From positions 498,574 to 562,573 of the forward strand of contig JAGTXO010000024.1 in the NCBI GenBank assembly GCA_019448385.1: 64,000 nt of DNA, read 5' to 3'. A program made the position numbers and the translations under genes. The number at the start of each line of letters is the position of its first letter. Position 1 is the stretch's first letter. The notes below the pieces were generated by a model. It did no database searches, had not been told where the DNA came from, and worked only from the letters and a program-made list of their open reading frames with translations. Source of the stretch: Diacronema lutheri. Its lineage: Eukaryota; Haptophyta; Pavlovophyceae; Pavlovales; Pavlovaceae. Below, one piece after another: positions 21,812-30,211 of this stretch.

Positions 21812-21997
21812 GTCGCACTCGCGCTCGAGCACGCGGCACGTGCGTTTGCAAGTTCGCCCAACTCACGGCTTGATCCGGGTGTTGTACTGACTGTGACGAC
21901 CTGAGAGGAAAGCCCAGTCCAGAGTTGCCTCACGGGACACGAGTCACACGACGGCGTCAGCGCGAGCCGGCTCGCCGGGGGTCGAGTGCAGTGGCCA

Positions 21998-22055
21998 ATG
22001 CTGCCCCTCGTGTCGACATGCGCGTTGGCATCACCATTGACACGAGGGACAGCAT
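21998..22055 (-). terminator. 17-bp inverted repeat after the DDX10-like gene
   Basis: Arms 21998-22014 and 22039-22055 (ATGCTGCCCCTCGTGTC) pair with one mismatch around a 24-nt loop. They start 57 nt past the DDX10-like stop. It may be a 3'-end or mRNA-stability hairpin. Confidence 0.4.
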
Positions 22056-22111
22056 GGCTTGTCCATCAAAATTGGAGGGAACAGGCGCTTCCACCTCGCT
22101 CGTTTCGCCCC

Positions 22112-24817
22112 TCAGCGCGCGCTGAGCATGCGCAGCGCCTCCGCCTCGAGGTCGGCGATCGATGGCTCGCGCCGCGCGCGTGCGCCACCCGCCGCCGCCT
22201 TTGCGCGCTTGGTTGCGCGGCCGGGCTCCTCCGTCGCGCCGGCGGCGACAGTGTCGTCCGCCGGCGCGCTCCGCCGCTTGCGCGCGCGGGCCGGCCGCGC
22301 GGGCTCGCCGTCGTCGCTGCCAGCGTCGGCGCCGTCCGCGCCGCCGCCGGCCTCGCCGATCTCCTCGTCATCATCACCGCCGCCGTCGCGTTCACGCACG
22401 AGGAGCTGCGCGCCGCCCGTGTCGTCGGCGTCGTCGCCGCCGCCTTCGCGCGCCTTGGCCTTCGCCCGCTCGAGCCTGTGCTTCTCACGCACGCGCTCGC
22501 GCTCGGCGGCGCGATCGGCGGGCGCCGACGCGGCGAGTCGCCTACGGAGCGCGGAGACGACCGCGTCACGCGCGCCGGCGACGGCCGCGCCGGGTGGCTG
22601 CGGCGCGTCGCAGTCGGCCTGCAGGTGGTCGGGCGGGGCAAGCGGGTTGCCGTCCTCGTCGAAGGCCAGCTTGGTCGAGAGTGCCGCCGCAAGCTTGAGC
22701 GGCAGCTTGCCCTTGCGCAGGCCGCGCAGGAGCCGCGCTCCCGGCGCGTCGCGCTCGCGCAGCACCTCGTCGATGCCCGCGGCAGCGCCCGCACCTTCGC
22801 CTCCGCCCTCGTCGATGCCCGCGTGCGGGAGGACGCGCTTGACGACGAGCAGCTCGTCGTCGTCGGCGCCGTCGCGCCCCTCAACCGTCTCGCCGCCGCG
22901 CGCGTCGCCGCGCTTGGCCGCCTTGGCCTCGCGCTGCTGGTCGAGGAGGCGGAGCAGCTTGTTGCGCGAGCGGAACTTGCGCGCCCTGCCGCCGCCCAGG
23001 CCGTCGCTGCCATCGCTGCCGTCACTGACGTCACTGACGTCGCCGACGTTGGCGCCGACGCCGGTGTTGGCGTCGCCCTCGTCGGTGCTGCCACTACCGC
23101 CGTCACCACCGCGGGAGGGGTTACCGTCACCACCGCCGTCACCGTCACCACCGCCGTCGGCGCCGGCTGCGGCTGCGGCGGCTGCGGCGCCCCAGTTGGT
23201 GCCGCGCTTCGACGCGCGCAGGAAGCGGACGCGCGGCACGCCCGGCAGGCCAAGCGACGCGGCGAGCGCATCGATGGGCAGCGCACGCACGTCGAAGACC
23301 TCCTTGTCCGCCTGCAACATCACCGAGCGCGTGTACGAGACGAGCGCCTTGTGCGCAAGCTGCCGCAGCTCCGGCCGCTCGGCGAGTAGCGTCTGCAGCT
23401 TGGCGCCGACAGCGCTCAGCTTGGCCGGGTTCTGCACGAGGCGGCGCAGCTCAACGCGCGCGGCGCGCAGCCGCTCGACGAGCGCGAGCTCGGACGGGAG
23501 CAGCAGCAGCAGCGCCTTGCCACTTGCGCGGAAGCGAGCGGTGCGGCCGGTGCGGTGGATGTACGTCGGCGCGTCCTCGGGCGCGTCGAGCTGCACGACC
23601 CAGTCGACGGCGGGGAAGTCGAGGCCGCGCGCGGCAATGTCCGTGGCGAAGAGCACCGCGCGCTTCGCGCCGCCAAACTGCGCAAAGGTGCCCAGCCGTT
23701 TCATCTGCTTTTGGCGGCCGTGCAGCGCCATGAGCGGCACGCCCGGCCGCAGCGCGGAGAACGCCTCGTGCAAGAAGCGTACCTGCTTGCACGACGAGGC
23801 GAAGACGATCGTCTTGGCGTGAAGGTGCGCCTTCAAGAAGGACCAGAGCGTGTCGAGCTTCGCGCCGAGCTGCACGACCATGAAGTGGTGCGACAGCCGG
23901 TCCGGCGTCGCGCTCGCCGCGCGCTCGTGCACGGCGACGTACTGCGGCCGGTCGAGCGAGAGCGCGGCGAGGTCGCGCACCGAGCGCGTCTGCGTCGCCG
24001 AGAAGAGGAGCGTCTGCCGGCTCGCGGGCAGCGCGCGCACGATCGCGGAGAGCGTGCGGTCGAAGCCAAGGTCGAGCAGCCGGTCAGCCTCGTCGAGCAC
24101 GAGCAGCTGCAGCCGCGTGAGCTCGAAACCGACGGTCTGGTCCATGTGCTGCAGCACGCGGCCGGGCGTGCCGACGAGGATGTTCATGAGCACAATACGA
24201 CTCGCCTCGGCCGCGTAGTCCTTGCCGCCGATGATCATGCCCGCCGACAGGTCGTGCCGGCAGCCGGCGGCGCGCAGCACGTCGAAGATCTGCAGCGCGA
24301 GCTCGCGCGTCGGCGAGATGACGAGCGCGCCGCACCCGTCCAAACGGCCCCAGCGCAGCCGCCAGAGCTTTTCGAGCAGCGGCACGAGGAAGGCGAGCGT
24401 CTTGCCCGAGCCCGTCTTGGCCGCGCCCAGCACGTCGCGCCCGGCGAGCGCGTGCGGGATCGCCGCGCGCTGGATGTCGGTGAGGCGGGTGAAGCCGGCG
24501 TGCGCGAGCGCATCGAGCGTGCGGCGCGAGATGGGCAGCTCACCAAACCGCCGCGCCCAGCGCGGCGCGCCCGCGCGCGCGCCGCCGGCGGCGGCGTCGC
24601 CGCGCGCATCATCGTTGCCGCCGCCGTCGTCGCCGTCGCCGACGCTGCCGCCGCCGCCGCCGCCGCCCATACCGTCGCGCGCGGCGAGCGGCGTGGCGCC
24701 GAGGGGCGGCGCCTCGTCGACGACACGGCGCTCAAGCTCCGCGATCTCCTCCAGCTCCTGCGCGAGCCGCCCGCCCTTGCGCTTCTGGCCGCCGTCCTTG
24801 CCCTTCGCCGACGCCAT
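22112..24817 (-). CDS. DEAD-box RNA helicase, DDX10/Dbp4 type
   Basis: 901 residues without an intron; ATG at 24817, TGA at 22112. All helicase motifs are present: Q-motif region FTRLTDIQRAAIPHAL, motif I AAKTGSGKT (about 133-141), PTRELA, TPGR, DEAD (about 241), SAT (about 272), ARGLDFPAVDWV and HRTGRTAR (about 418). The N-terminal KGGRLAQELEEIAELERR and the post-helicase KALVSYTRSV...KEVFDVRALPIDALAASLGLPGVPRVRFL are typical of DDX10/Dbp4. That ATPase works on U14 snoRNA release during 18S rRNA maturation in the nucleolus. The C-terminal third is acidic/basic low complexity, as in other members. It is transcribed in the same direction as the bL21 gene, 300 bp upstream of it. Confidence 0.93.
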   Translation of the reverse strand: MASAKGKDGGQKRKGGRLAQELEEIAELERRVVDEAPPLGATPLAARDGMGGGGGGGSVGDGDDGGGNDDARGDAAAGGARAGAPRWARRFGELPISRRTLDALAHAGFTRLTDIQRAAIPHALAGRDVLGAAKTGSGKTLAFLVPLLEKLWRLRWGRLDGCGALVISPTRELALQIFDVLRAAGCRHDLSAGMIIGGKDYAAEASRIVLMNILVGTPGRVLQHMDQTVGFELTRLQLLVLDEADRLLDLGFDRTLSAIVRALPASRQTLLFSATQTRSVRDLAALSLDRPQYVAVHERAASATPDRLSHHFMVVQLGAKLDTLWSFLKAHLHAKTIVFASSCKQVRFLHEAFSALRPGVPLMALHGRQKQMKRLGTFAQFGGAKRAVLFATDIAARGLDFPAVDWVVQLDAPEDAPTYIHRTGRTARFRASGKALLLLLPSELALVERLRAARVELRRLVQNPAKLSAVGAKLQTLLAERPELRQLAHKALVSYTRSVMLQADKEVFDVRALPIDALAASLGLPGVPRVRFLRASKRGTNWGAAAAAAAAGADGGGDGDGGGDGNPSRGGDGGSGSTDEGDANTGVGANVGDVSDVSDGSDGSDGLGGGRARKFRSRNKLLRLLDQQREAKAAKRGDARGGETVEGRDGADDDELLVVKRVLPHAGIDEGGGEGAGAAAGIDEVLRERDAPGARLLRGLRKGKLPLKLAAALSTKLAFDEDGNPLAPPDHLQADCDAPQPPGAAVAGARDAVVSALRRRLAASAPADRAAERERVREKHRLERAKAKAREGGGDDADDTGGAQLLVRERDGGGDDDEEIGEAGGGADGADAGSDDGEPARPARARKRRSAPADDTVAAGATEEPGRATKRAKAAAGGARARREPSIADLEAEALRMLSAR

Positions 24818-25045
24818 CGCGCCACGAGGCCTGCCTGAGTTGGGCACTCCAGTCTCCAGAGTCTTCAGACAGTCTGGTCGTTCAGTCTCATCACTCTGTG
24901 CGACTGTGCCTACCCGCCCTGCGCCCATCGGTCGGCGGTCGCGCGGCACATGCTGCCCGCGCCCACCACCGCCCTCAGCTTCCCGCGCTGTCCACGCGCG
25001 AGCGGCCGCTTTTGACCGGCGCAGTTCCGCAAGCGGAGACCAGTG

Positions 25046-25078
25046 CGGGCGTCCGGAGTTCCGGAATCCGGACGCCCG
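25046..25078 (-). terminator. Perfect 12-bp hairpin after a stop codon
   Basis: CGGGCGTCCGGA pairs perfectly with TCCGGACGCCCG around a 9-nt loop. It begins 8 nt downstream of the stop at 25086 on the minus strand and could mark the 3' end. Confidence 0.45.
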
Positions 25079-25085
25079 TGCGGCG

Positions 25086-25742
25086 TCACCCCGCGCGCGC
25101 GCCGTCGCCGCGCAGCACGATTCTTCCGACCAGCGCCGCCGCCGCAAAGGCGAGCGCGAGAACCGGCGGCGCGGCGGCGAGCGCCGCGCGCTCCGCGGCG
25201 CTGAGCCCACCGACGAGTGCAAGCGCCTGCGGCAGGAGCGGGAAGGCGAGGACAAGGGCAGGGAGGAGGAAGATGGGCGTGCCGAAGAAGGCGAGCGCCG
25301 GCCACAGTGCGCGCGCGGCCTCGCCGAGCGACGCGCGCTCGAAGCCGGCTGCAGTGAGCGCGCCGACCGTCGCGGTGTCCGCGTCAGTGCCGATCCACCA
25401 CAGGCGCTTGCCGACGGGCAGCCGCGCCACGGCCTGCGCGGCGAGCGTGCGCAGCGCCTGTTCATCGTCTGCCTCGAGCTGCGCGAGCTCAAGCTCGTCC
25501 GCAAGGAAGAGGAAGCCGGCGCCTATCGACGCGCTCTGGAGCGAGCCGCGCAGCGCGCCGCCATCCTCACACACGAGGAGATCGCTCGGCCGGACGAGGC
25601 TGAGCGGCGAGCGGCAGCGCGGCAGCACCTCAGCGCGCGTGCCGCGTCGCACCACCAGCCGCGCGCCGCTCCCCTCGGCGACGAGCAGCGCGAGCGCGAG
25701 CGCGCTGGCTCCCCATCTCCGAGGCCGCGACGAGGGTGCCAT
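25086..25742 (-). CDS. Small secretory-pathway membrane protein, unknown
   Basis: 218 residues from the ATG at 25742. An N-terminal signal peptide (basic start, then ALALALLVAEGSG) is followed by a lumenal domain of about 125 residues (LLVCEDGGALRGSL, LFLADELELAQLEADDEQ, LPVGKRLWWIGTDADTATV) and two C-terminal membrane spans (FFGTPIFLLPALVLAFPLL and VLALAFAAAALVGRIVL). The layout suggests a type I/hairpin protein of the ER or a secondary-plastid envelope. I do not recognise the family, and no catalytic motif is seen. It lies in tandem between the DDX10-like and USP genes. Confidence 0.6.
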   Translation of the reverse strand: MAPSSRPRRWGASALALALLVAEGSGARLVVRRGTRAEVLPRCRSPLSLVRPSDLLVCEDGGALRGSLQSASIGAGFLFLADELELAQLEADDEQALRTLAAQAVARLPVGKRLWWIGTDADTATVGALTAAGFERASLGEAARALWPALAFFGTPIFLLPALVLAFPLLPQALALVGGLSAAERAALAAAPPVLALAFAAAALVGRIVLRGDGARAG

Positions 25743-25812
25743 CGTTGCTGTCAGTCTGAGTTGACCAACTGAGTCTGGATGACTCTCCCGTTGGCCGTTG
25801 CCGGCGTTGGCG

Positions 25813-25830
25813 GGCCCGGGGCCCCGGGCC
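25813..25830 (-). terminator. 18-bp perfect palindrome after the USP stop
   Basis: GGCCCGGGGCCCCGGGCC starts 27 nt past the stop of the USP gene (25857). It is another GC-rich inverted repeat in a 3' flank. Confidence 0.35.
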
Positions 25831-25856
25831 GACTTGGCAATGGGCACAGTCTCGGC

Positions 25857-27959
25857 TCATCTGCCGGCGGCGACGGCGTTGGTGCATGTGTCAGCGTCTT
25901 CGTCGGCGCCGGCATCACCGTTGCTGGCGGCGACGGTGTGCGCGGCGTCGTAAAAGAGCAAGAAGGCCTGGCTGTCCAGCACCTCGCGCTCAGTCGCCGC
26001 GACGACGCGTGTGTCCGAGATGTGAAACCAGCCGCTTGCGCCGCCGCGCACATAGGCCGTGTAGTGCCCTCCGCGCATCGAGCCCTGATGCACGACGACC
26101 GCACTCAGCTCGTACCCGTACCCGTATTGGCGGTATTGCCCGTACCCCCCGCGCGCCGTCGCGCCGTCGACGAGGGGCGGCGCGCGCAGCTGGTCCAGGT
26201 GCGTGGGTGGCGGGCCGGCGGCGGCGCAGAAGGGTCCAAGCTCGAGGCGGAGCGGGAAGTCGACGTGCGCGCTCACCTTGACGCACCGGCCGCGCTGCGC
26301 CGCGAACCGCTTCAGGTGCAGCGTGAGCGTGCGCGGCAGTCGCGAGAGCGCGTACCAGCGCACGGCTGGCTGGCGCGGCTTTGGTGACGGCTCGCCCGCG
26401 GGTGCGAGGCGCGCGACGCGCGCCGTGCACGCATCGCAGTCGTAGCCCGATCGGATCACCTCCTCGGACAAGAATGCCCACACGCACGCGCGCACACACA
26501 GACCCTTCGCCTCCGCCTCCGGCCACTTCGCCTCCACCTCCGCATCGAGCGCGCCTGGCGCACTGTCGTCGGCGGCGGCGGCCGAGTTGGCCGTCGGCGT
26601 CTGCGTGTGCGGCATCGTCGGCAGTCGGCTGTTGCGCACGGCGGCGAGCGCGACATCAAGCGGGATGGCCGGCTCGAAGGGAGGCTCGGCCTCGGCGGCG
26701 GGCGCGGCGGCGGGCGCGGCGGCGGGCGCGGCGGCGGGCGCGGCGGCGGGCGCGGCGGCGGGCGCGGCAGCGAGCGCGGCAGCGGGCGCGTCCACGAGCT
26801 GGAGCGCGTGCAATGCGGCCACCAGCTCGACGGCGGGCGCAGCGGTGAGCGGCGCGGCGGCCGGCGGCGAGGCGCGCGCGTGCACGGCCAAGCGTGCGGC
26901 GGCGGCCTTGCGCGCGCTGCGCAGATTTTCGCGCCGCGCCGCCTCCTTGCGCGCTTTGGCCGAGCCGCCGCGCGGCTCGCTCGGCGGGCGCGGCGAATCT
27001 TCGGCGGGCGCCGCCGTCGCCGCCGCTGCCGCGCGCGCGCCGATGCTCGGCGGCGCGCGGCGCGGCAGAGCGCGCACGGTCGCGCCGGTCGGGGTGCTCG
27101 GCGCTGCGCCGTGCGCCGGCAGCGGCGGCTGGAGAAGGTCGGGCGGCAGCTGCAGGGACAAGTCGAGGAATGGCTCGGCGCGGCAGCTCACACAGCCGCA
27201 GCTTAGGCAGAGAGTGTGCGCGCGCAGCTCGCCGCCGAAGACGAGGTCGACGAGCGTCAGCGGTGGCGGCCCGGCGGGCGCGCAGGCCGCCGGCGCGCTG
27301 GCCGCGGTGCGCGCGTCATCGTCGCCGCCGCTGCCGTCGCCACTGGCGTCACTGCTACTGTCATCTTCCACGTCAAGCGCGAACGGCACGCGCCGCGCCA
27401 CCGTCGGTCGCGCCGCCCGCTCGGAGCGGGCGGGCGGGCGCGGCGCGCGCGGCAGCAGCTCGGCGTGCAGCGCGCCGAGCAGCGCGCGGAGCAGGTCGTG
27501 CGAATCCTGCTGCTCGCGGCCGCCAAAGCGGCGATCGTTGGTGGCGACGGCGCGGAGCACGTCCGCCGGCGTGCCCACCGCCCGCCCGCCGCCGCGCGCG
27601 CTTGCGCCGCGCGCCGCGCCGCCCGCGCCGGCCGCCGCCGCCGCCGCCTGCTCGCTGAGGAGCGCGCGCAGCGCTGCAGTGACACGGCCGGGCCTCGCAG
27701 CGTTGTGCATGGCAAGCGCATCCGGCAGGTGCCGCCCCGACGCGAGCGCCTGCAGCAGTGCGTTCGCGTAGCACGAGTTGCCGATGTTTGCGAGCCCTCG
27801 CGGCGACGATCGCAGAATGGCGGCCGGCGCGGACGGCGTGGCGGCGGCATGCGCAGCTGAGCGCGTGCTGAGCACAACAGTCGCCTCGCTCGCCTCCTCT
27901 TCCTCCTCCGCGCGGGCGGCCACCGACGCACGCCGGCTGCCGCCTCGTGAGCGCCCCAT
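25857..27959 (-). CDS. Ubiquitin-specific protease (USP family)
   Basis: 700 residues from the ATG at 27959 to TGA. The catalytic Cys box is GLANIGNSCYANALLQAL (Cys about 63). A helix with REQQDSHDLLRALL (QQD..E-type), the finger-like segment HTLCLSCGCVSCRAEPFLDLSL, the LPRTLTLHLKRF strand and the His box GSMRGGHYTAYV (His about 632) follow, ending with WFHISDTRV and AFLLFYD. All catalytic residues are present. The order resembles USP16/USP45-type deubiquitinases, which remove ubiquitin from proteins such as histone H2A. An insert of about 250 residues between the halves is low complexity, including a 12-bp repeat coding PAAA (about 26700-26770). It is head-to-head with the IQ protein gene. 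Confidence 0.92.
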   Translation of the reverse strand: MGRSRGGSRRASVAARAEEEEEASEATVVLSTRSAAHAAATPSAPAAILRSSPRGLANIGNSCYANALLQALASGRHLPDALAMHNAARPGRVTAALRALLSEQAAAAAAGAGGAARGASARGGGRAVGTPADVLRAVATNDRRFGGREQQDSHDLLRALLGALHAELLPRAPRPPARSERAARPTVARRVPFALDVEDDSSSDASGDGSGGDDDARTAASAPAACAPAGPPPLTLVDLVFGGELRAHTLCLSCGCVSCRAEPFLDLSLQLPPDLLQPPLPAHGAAPSTPTGATVRALPRRAPPSIGARAAAAATAAPAEDSPRPPSEPRGGSAKARKEAARRENLRSARKAAAARLAVHARASPPAAAPLTAAPAVELVAALHALQLVDAPAAALAAAPAAAPAAAPAAAPAAAPAAAPAAEAEPPFEPAIPLDVALAAVRNSRLPTMPHTQTPTANSAAAADDSAPGALDAEVEAKWPEAEAKGLCVRACVWAFLSEEVIRSGYDCDACTARVARLAPAGEPSPKPRQPAVRWYALSRLPRTLTLHLKRFAAQRGRCVKVSAHVDFPLRLELGPFCAAAGPPPTHLDQLRAPPLVDGATARGGYGQYRQYGYGYELSAVVVHQGSMRGGHYTAYVRGGASGWFHISDTRVVAATEREVLDSQAFLLFYDAAHTVAASNGDAGADEDADTCTNAVAAGR

Positions 27960-28249
27960 GTTGGCGCGCCTGGCTTGAGGGGCACAATGATGGCGGCGTA
28001 CCGAGTTGACAGAGGGCCTGAGAGGGGGGCTGGACTTGGGAACTTGGGGTGGGGTGATGGGTCCACGACGCGCGCCCAGGATGGCACGGCGGCGGTCTGC
28101 GAGCCCCGCCGCCCCTGCGCGCGCCTCGTTACGCGTCCCCGCGCTGGTCGCCGGGCGCCCGCTTGGAAGCAACGGCCAGGCGGCGACCGTTGCTCATCGC
28201 GCAGTATGTACGCGCTTCCCAACTGGACGCAAATCAGCTCTTGATCAAC
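27960..28249. promoter_or_regulatory. Divergent promoter region, USP / IQ protein
   Basis: 290 bp between divergent ATGs. AT-richer sequence with CAAATCAGCTCTTGATCAAC lies just before the plus-strand start. No coding signature is seen. Confidence 0.3.
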
Positions 28250-29785
28250 ATGGAACCCTCCAAAATAATTAATGAATGGATTCAAAGGAAACCTGCTGTT
28301 GGCAAGATGGCCGACTCGCCGGCGGCACCGCCGGCGTCAACGGCGCGCCGGGCGCGGCGCGACGCCAAGAAGCAGGCGCAGGCGCGCACGGCGGCATCCG
28401 TCAAGATCCAATCCGTGTGGCGCGGCAAGCAGGCGCGCGCCGACGGCAACTCGGCGCGCAGTGATGGCGCGCCGCGCGTGGACAACGCTGCGCGTGCCGG
28501 CGGCGCGGCGCGCGCCGACGGCACGGCGCCGGCCGCCGTCGTGATCGACGTAGACGGCGAAGGCGCGACGAGGACGCGCGCGATGCCGCCGTTGCGTAAT
28601 GATGAGGCTGCGCCCGCCGGCGCCGCCGCTGAGGGTGAGCTGCGGCGACGGACGCCGCAGCAGCGCGCCGAGGCGTACGTGCTCGCCGTCGCCGAGGCCG
28701 CGCCCGTTGGCGCGCGCGAGCGGCTGCGCGGCGCCGCGCCATGCGTCGCGACATGCTGGGTGGGGTGCGTGGTCGCGTGCGCACGGGTCGCGACGAGCGT
28801 CGGCGCGCTCCACCGCGCGCTGCATTCCGCGCCCGCCAAGCTCGTCTCGGTGGCGTACGGCGCGCTGCTCTGCTTCTTCGGCGGGCCGTTCGCCGTCTCC
28901 TTCGCCGCGATCGAGGCGTTTAACGCGATGGGGTGCGCCGCACGTGGCGTCCTCGTCCACTTTGCCCGTCGCCCTGCCGCGCGCGCCCCCACCGCGCCCG
29001 ACCGGCCGTGCGCCCGCCGCGCCGGCGCCGCCCCGCGCGCGGCCAGGTGCGCGCGGCTGGTCGTCGAGGCGCGGGTCCTGCAGCGCGCGTGGGCCGAGGC
29101 GGAGGCGGCGGACGCGGTGGACAACGCGCTCGACGCGGATGGCGACGGCGCGGCTGACGTGGACGCGCTACCGCCGCGCGAACTGCTCGCGCGCAAGGCG
29201 GCGCTGCTGCTCGCCGCCGTCTCCGAGCCGCGGCGCGTGCAGCAGGCGGCGGGCGCGCTGCTCTCGGCGTGGCTCGGCGCTCTCGCCGTGCTGCAGCTGC
29301 GCTTTGCGCGCGCCGTTGCGCTCGCGCTTGGTGTTGCGCGAATGGCCACGCCGCCGCTTCTCTGGCTGCTCGGCGCGCCGCTCGGCCGTGCGCTCGGCCC
29401 GCGGCACGCGCACTGGGCGCCGGTGCTGCTCGAGACGCTCGCGCAGGCCGTCGCGACGTCGCTCGCGTGGCCGCTCGAGCGCGGCGTGTCCGCATGGTAC
29501 TCGGCGATGCATGGCGGGCTGCTCGCCGCTCGCTCGCTCATGGAGCTCTGCGCGCAGCTCGGCTCGTCGGAGCGCGCGCCCGCACCGCTTCGCGCGGCCG
29601 CCGCGCGCGTCGGCTCGCCCGACGGGACGCGTGCGGACGAGGCGGTCGGGTACGCGCTCTTCGTGGGCGGCTTCTCGTGCCAGCTCGCGTCGGGCTTTGA
29701 GCTGAGCTTCCCGCTGTCGGTGCTGCTGCTGCCGCTGCTGCTCATCGAGTGGGGCCTGACGTGGCAGCTGACGTGGCTCACGTAA
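28250..29785 (+). CDS. IQ-motif multi-span membrane protein
   Basis: 511 residues from the ATG at 28250 (a later in-frame ATG is at 28307). An IQ motif (SVKIQSVWRGKQAR, about residues 49-62) should bind calmodulin or an EF-hand light chain. A disordered Ala/Arg linker follows, then several hydrophobic segments: CVATCWVGCVVACA, VAYGALLCFFGGPFAVSFAA, LLSAWLGALAVLQL, VGYALFVGGFSCQLASGF and VLLLPLLLIEWGL. The YGALLCFFGG segment resembles a membrane motif I associate with uncharacterised algal and protist proteins; that is an impression, not a search result. The function may link calcium signalling to a membrane. The terminal TWQLTWLT is unusual. It has one exon. Confidence 0.68.
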   Translation: MEPSKIINEWIQRKPAVGKMADSPAAPPASTARRARRDAKKQAQARTAASVKIQSVWRGKQARADGNSARSDGAPRVDNAARAGGAARADGTAPAAVVIDVDGEGATRTRAMPPLRNDEAAPAGAAAEGELRRRTPQQRAEAYVLAVAEAAPVGARERLRGAAPCVATCWVGCVVACARVATSVGALHRALHSAPAKLVSVAYGALLCFFGGPFAVSFAAIEAFNAMGCAARGVLVHFARRPAARAPTAPDRPCARRAGAAPRAARCARLVVEARVLQRAWAEAEAADAVDNALDADGDGAADVDALPPRELLARKAALLLAAVSEPRRVQQAAGALLSAWLGALAVLQLRFARAVALALGVARMATPPLLWLLGAPLGRALGPRHAHWAPVLLETLAQAVATSLAWPLERGVSAWYSAMHGGLLAARSLMELCAQLGSSERAPAPLRAAAARVGSPDGTRADEAVGYALFVGGFSCQLASGFELSFPLSVLLLPLLLIEWGLTWQLTWLT

Positions 29786-30211
29786 TTTTTTTTCACACAG
29801 CCTCGTATAGATGGTCAAGCCAAATCCGATCAGGGGCACGATCGAGCGCCCCGAGTGCAGCGCGGGCCATTCGGAAGGACGTCCTTGTGAGGGAGCTCTT
29901 CGCGTTTGGCGAGCGGGGGAGCACGACGCGCAGCGTTGCTGCGGCGGCGTGCGGGCGGCGAGCAGCGGTCGGGCTGCTCGCGACGAGGCCGGAGCAGACG
30001 GCGCCGTGGCCGCCGGCGCAGGTGACGCGCGCCGACGAGCCGTAGCGAGCGTCCGTGATCCGCACGGCGGTTGGAGCGGGCCGGCTGGTGCGGCGCGCTC
30101 GGCCACGGGTGGCGGCGTGCACGGGCGTGCCGAATGCGGTACGCGTCGCCAGCCGCGCGCGACCTGGGCAGAGCCCGCAAAGCGTCGACCGCTGCGCGGC
30201 TCGGCCGTGCG
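29786..30211 (-). other. 3' flank of the Fanzor-like gene; candidate guide-RNA region
   Basis: 426 bp between the IQ-protein stop and the stop of the Fanzor-like frame. It holds an inverted repeat (CGAGCAG 29959-29965 / CTGCTCG 29974-29980). In known TnpB and Fanzor loci the guide (omega) RNA is encoded at or just beyond the 3' end of the nuclease gene, so this is where one would sit. No conserved RNA structure was recognised by eye. Confidence 0.25.
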
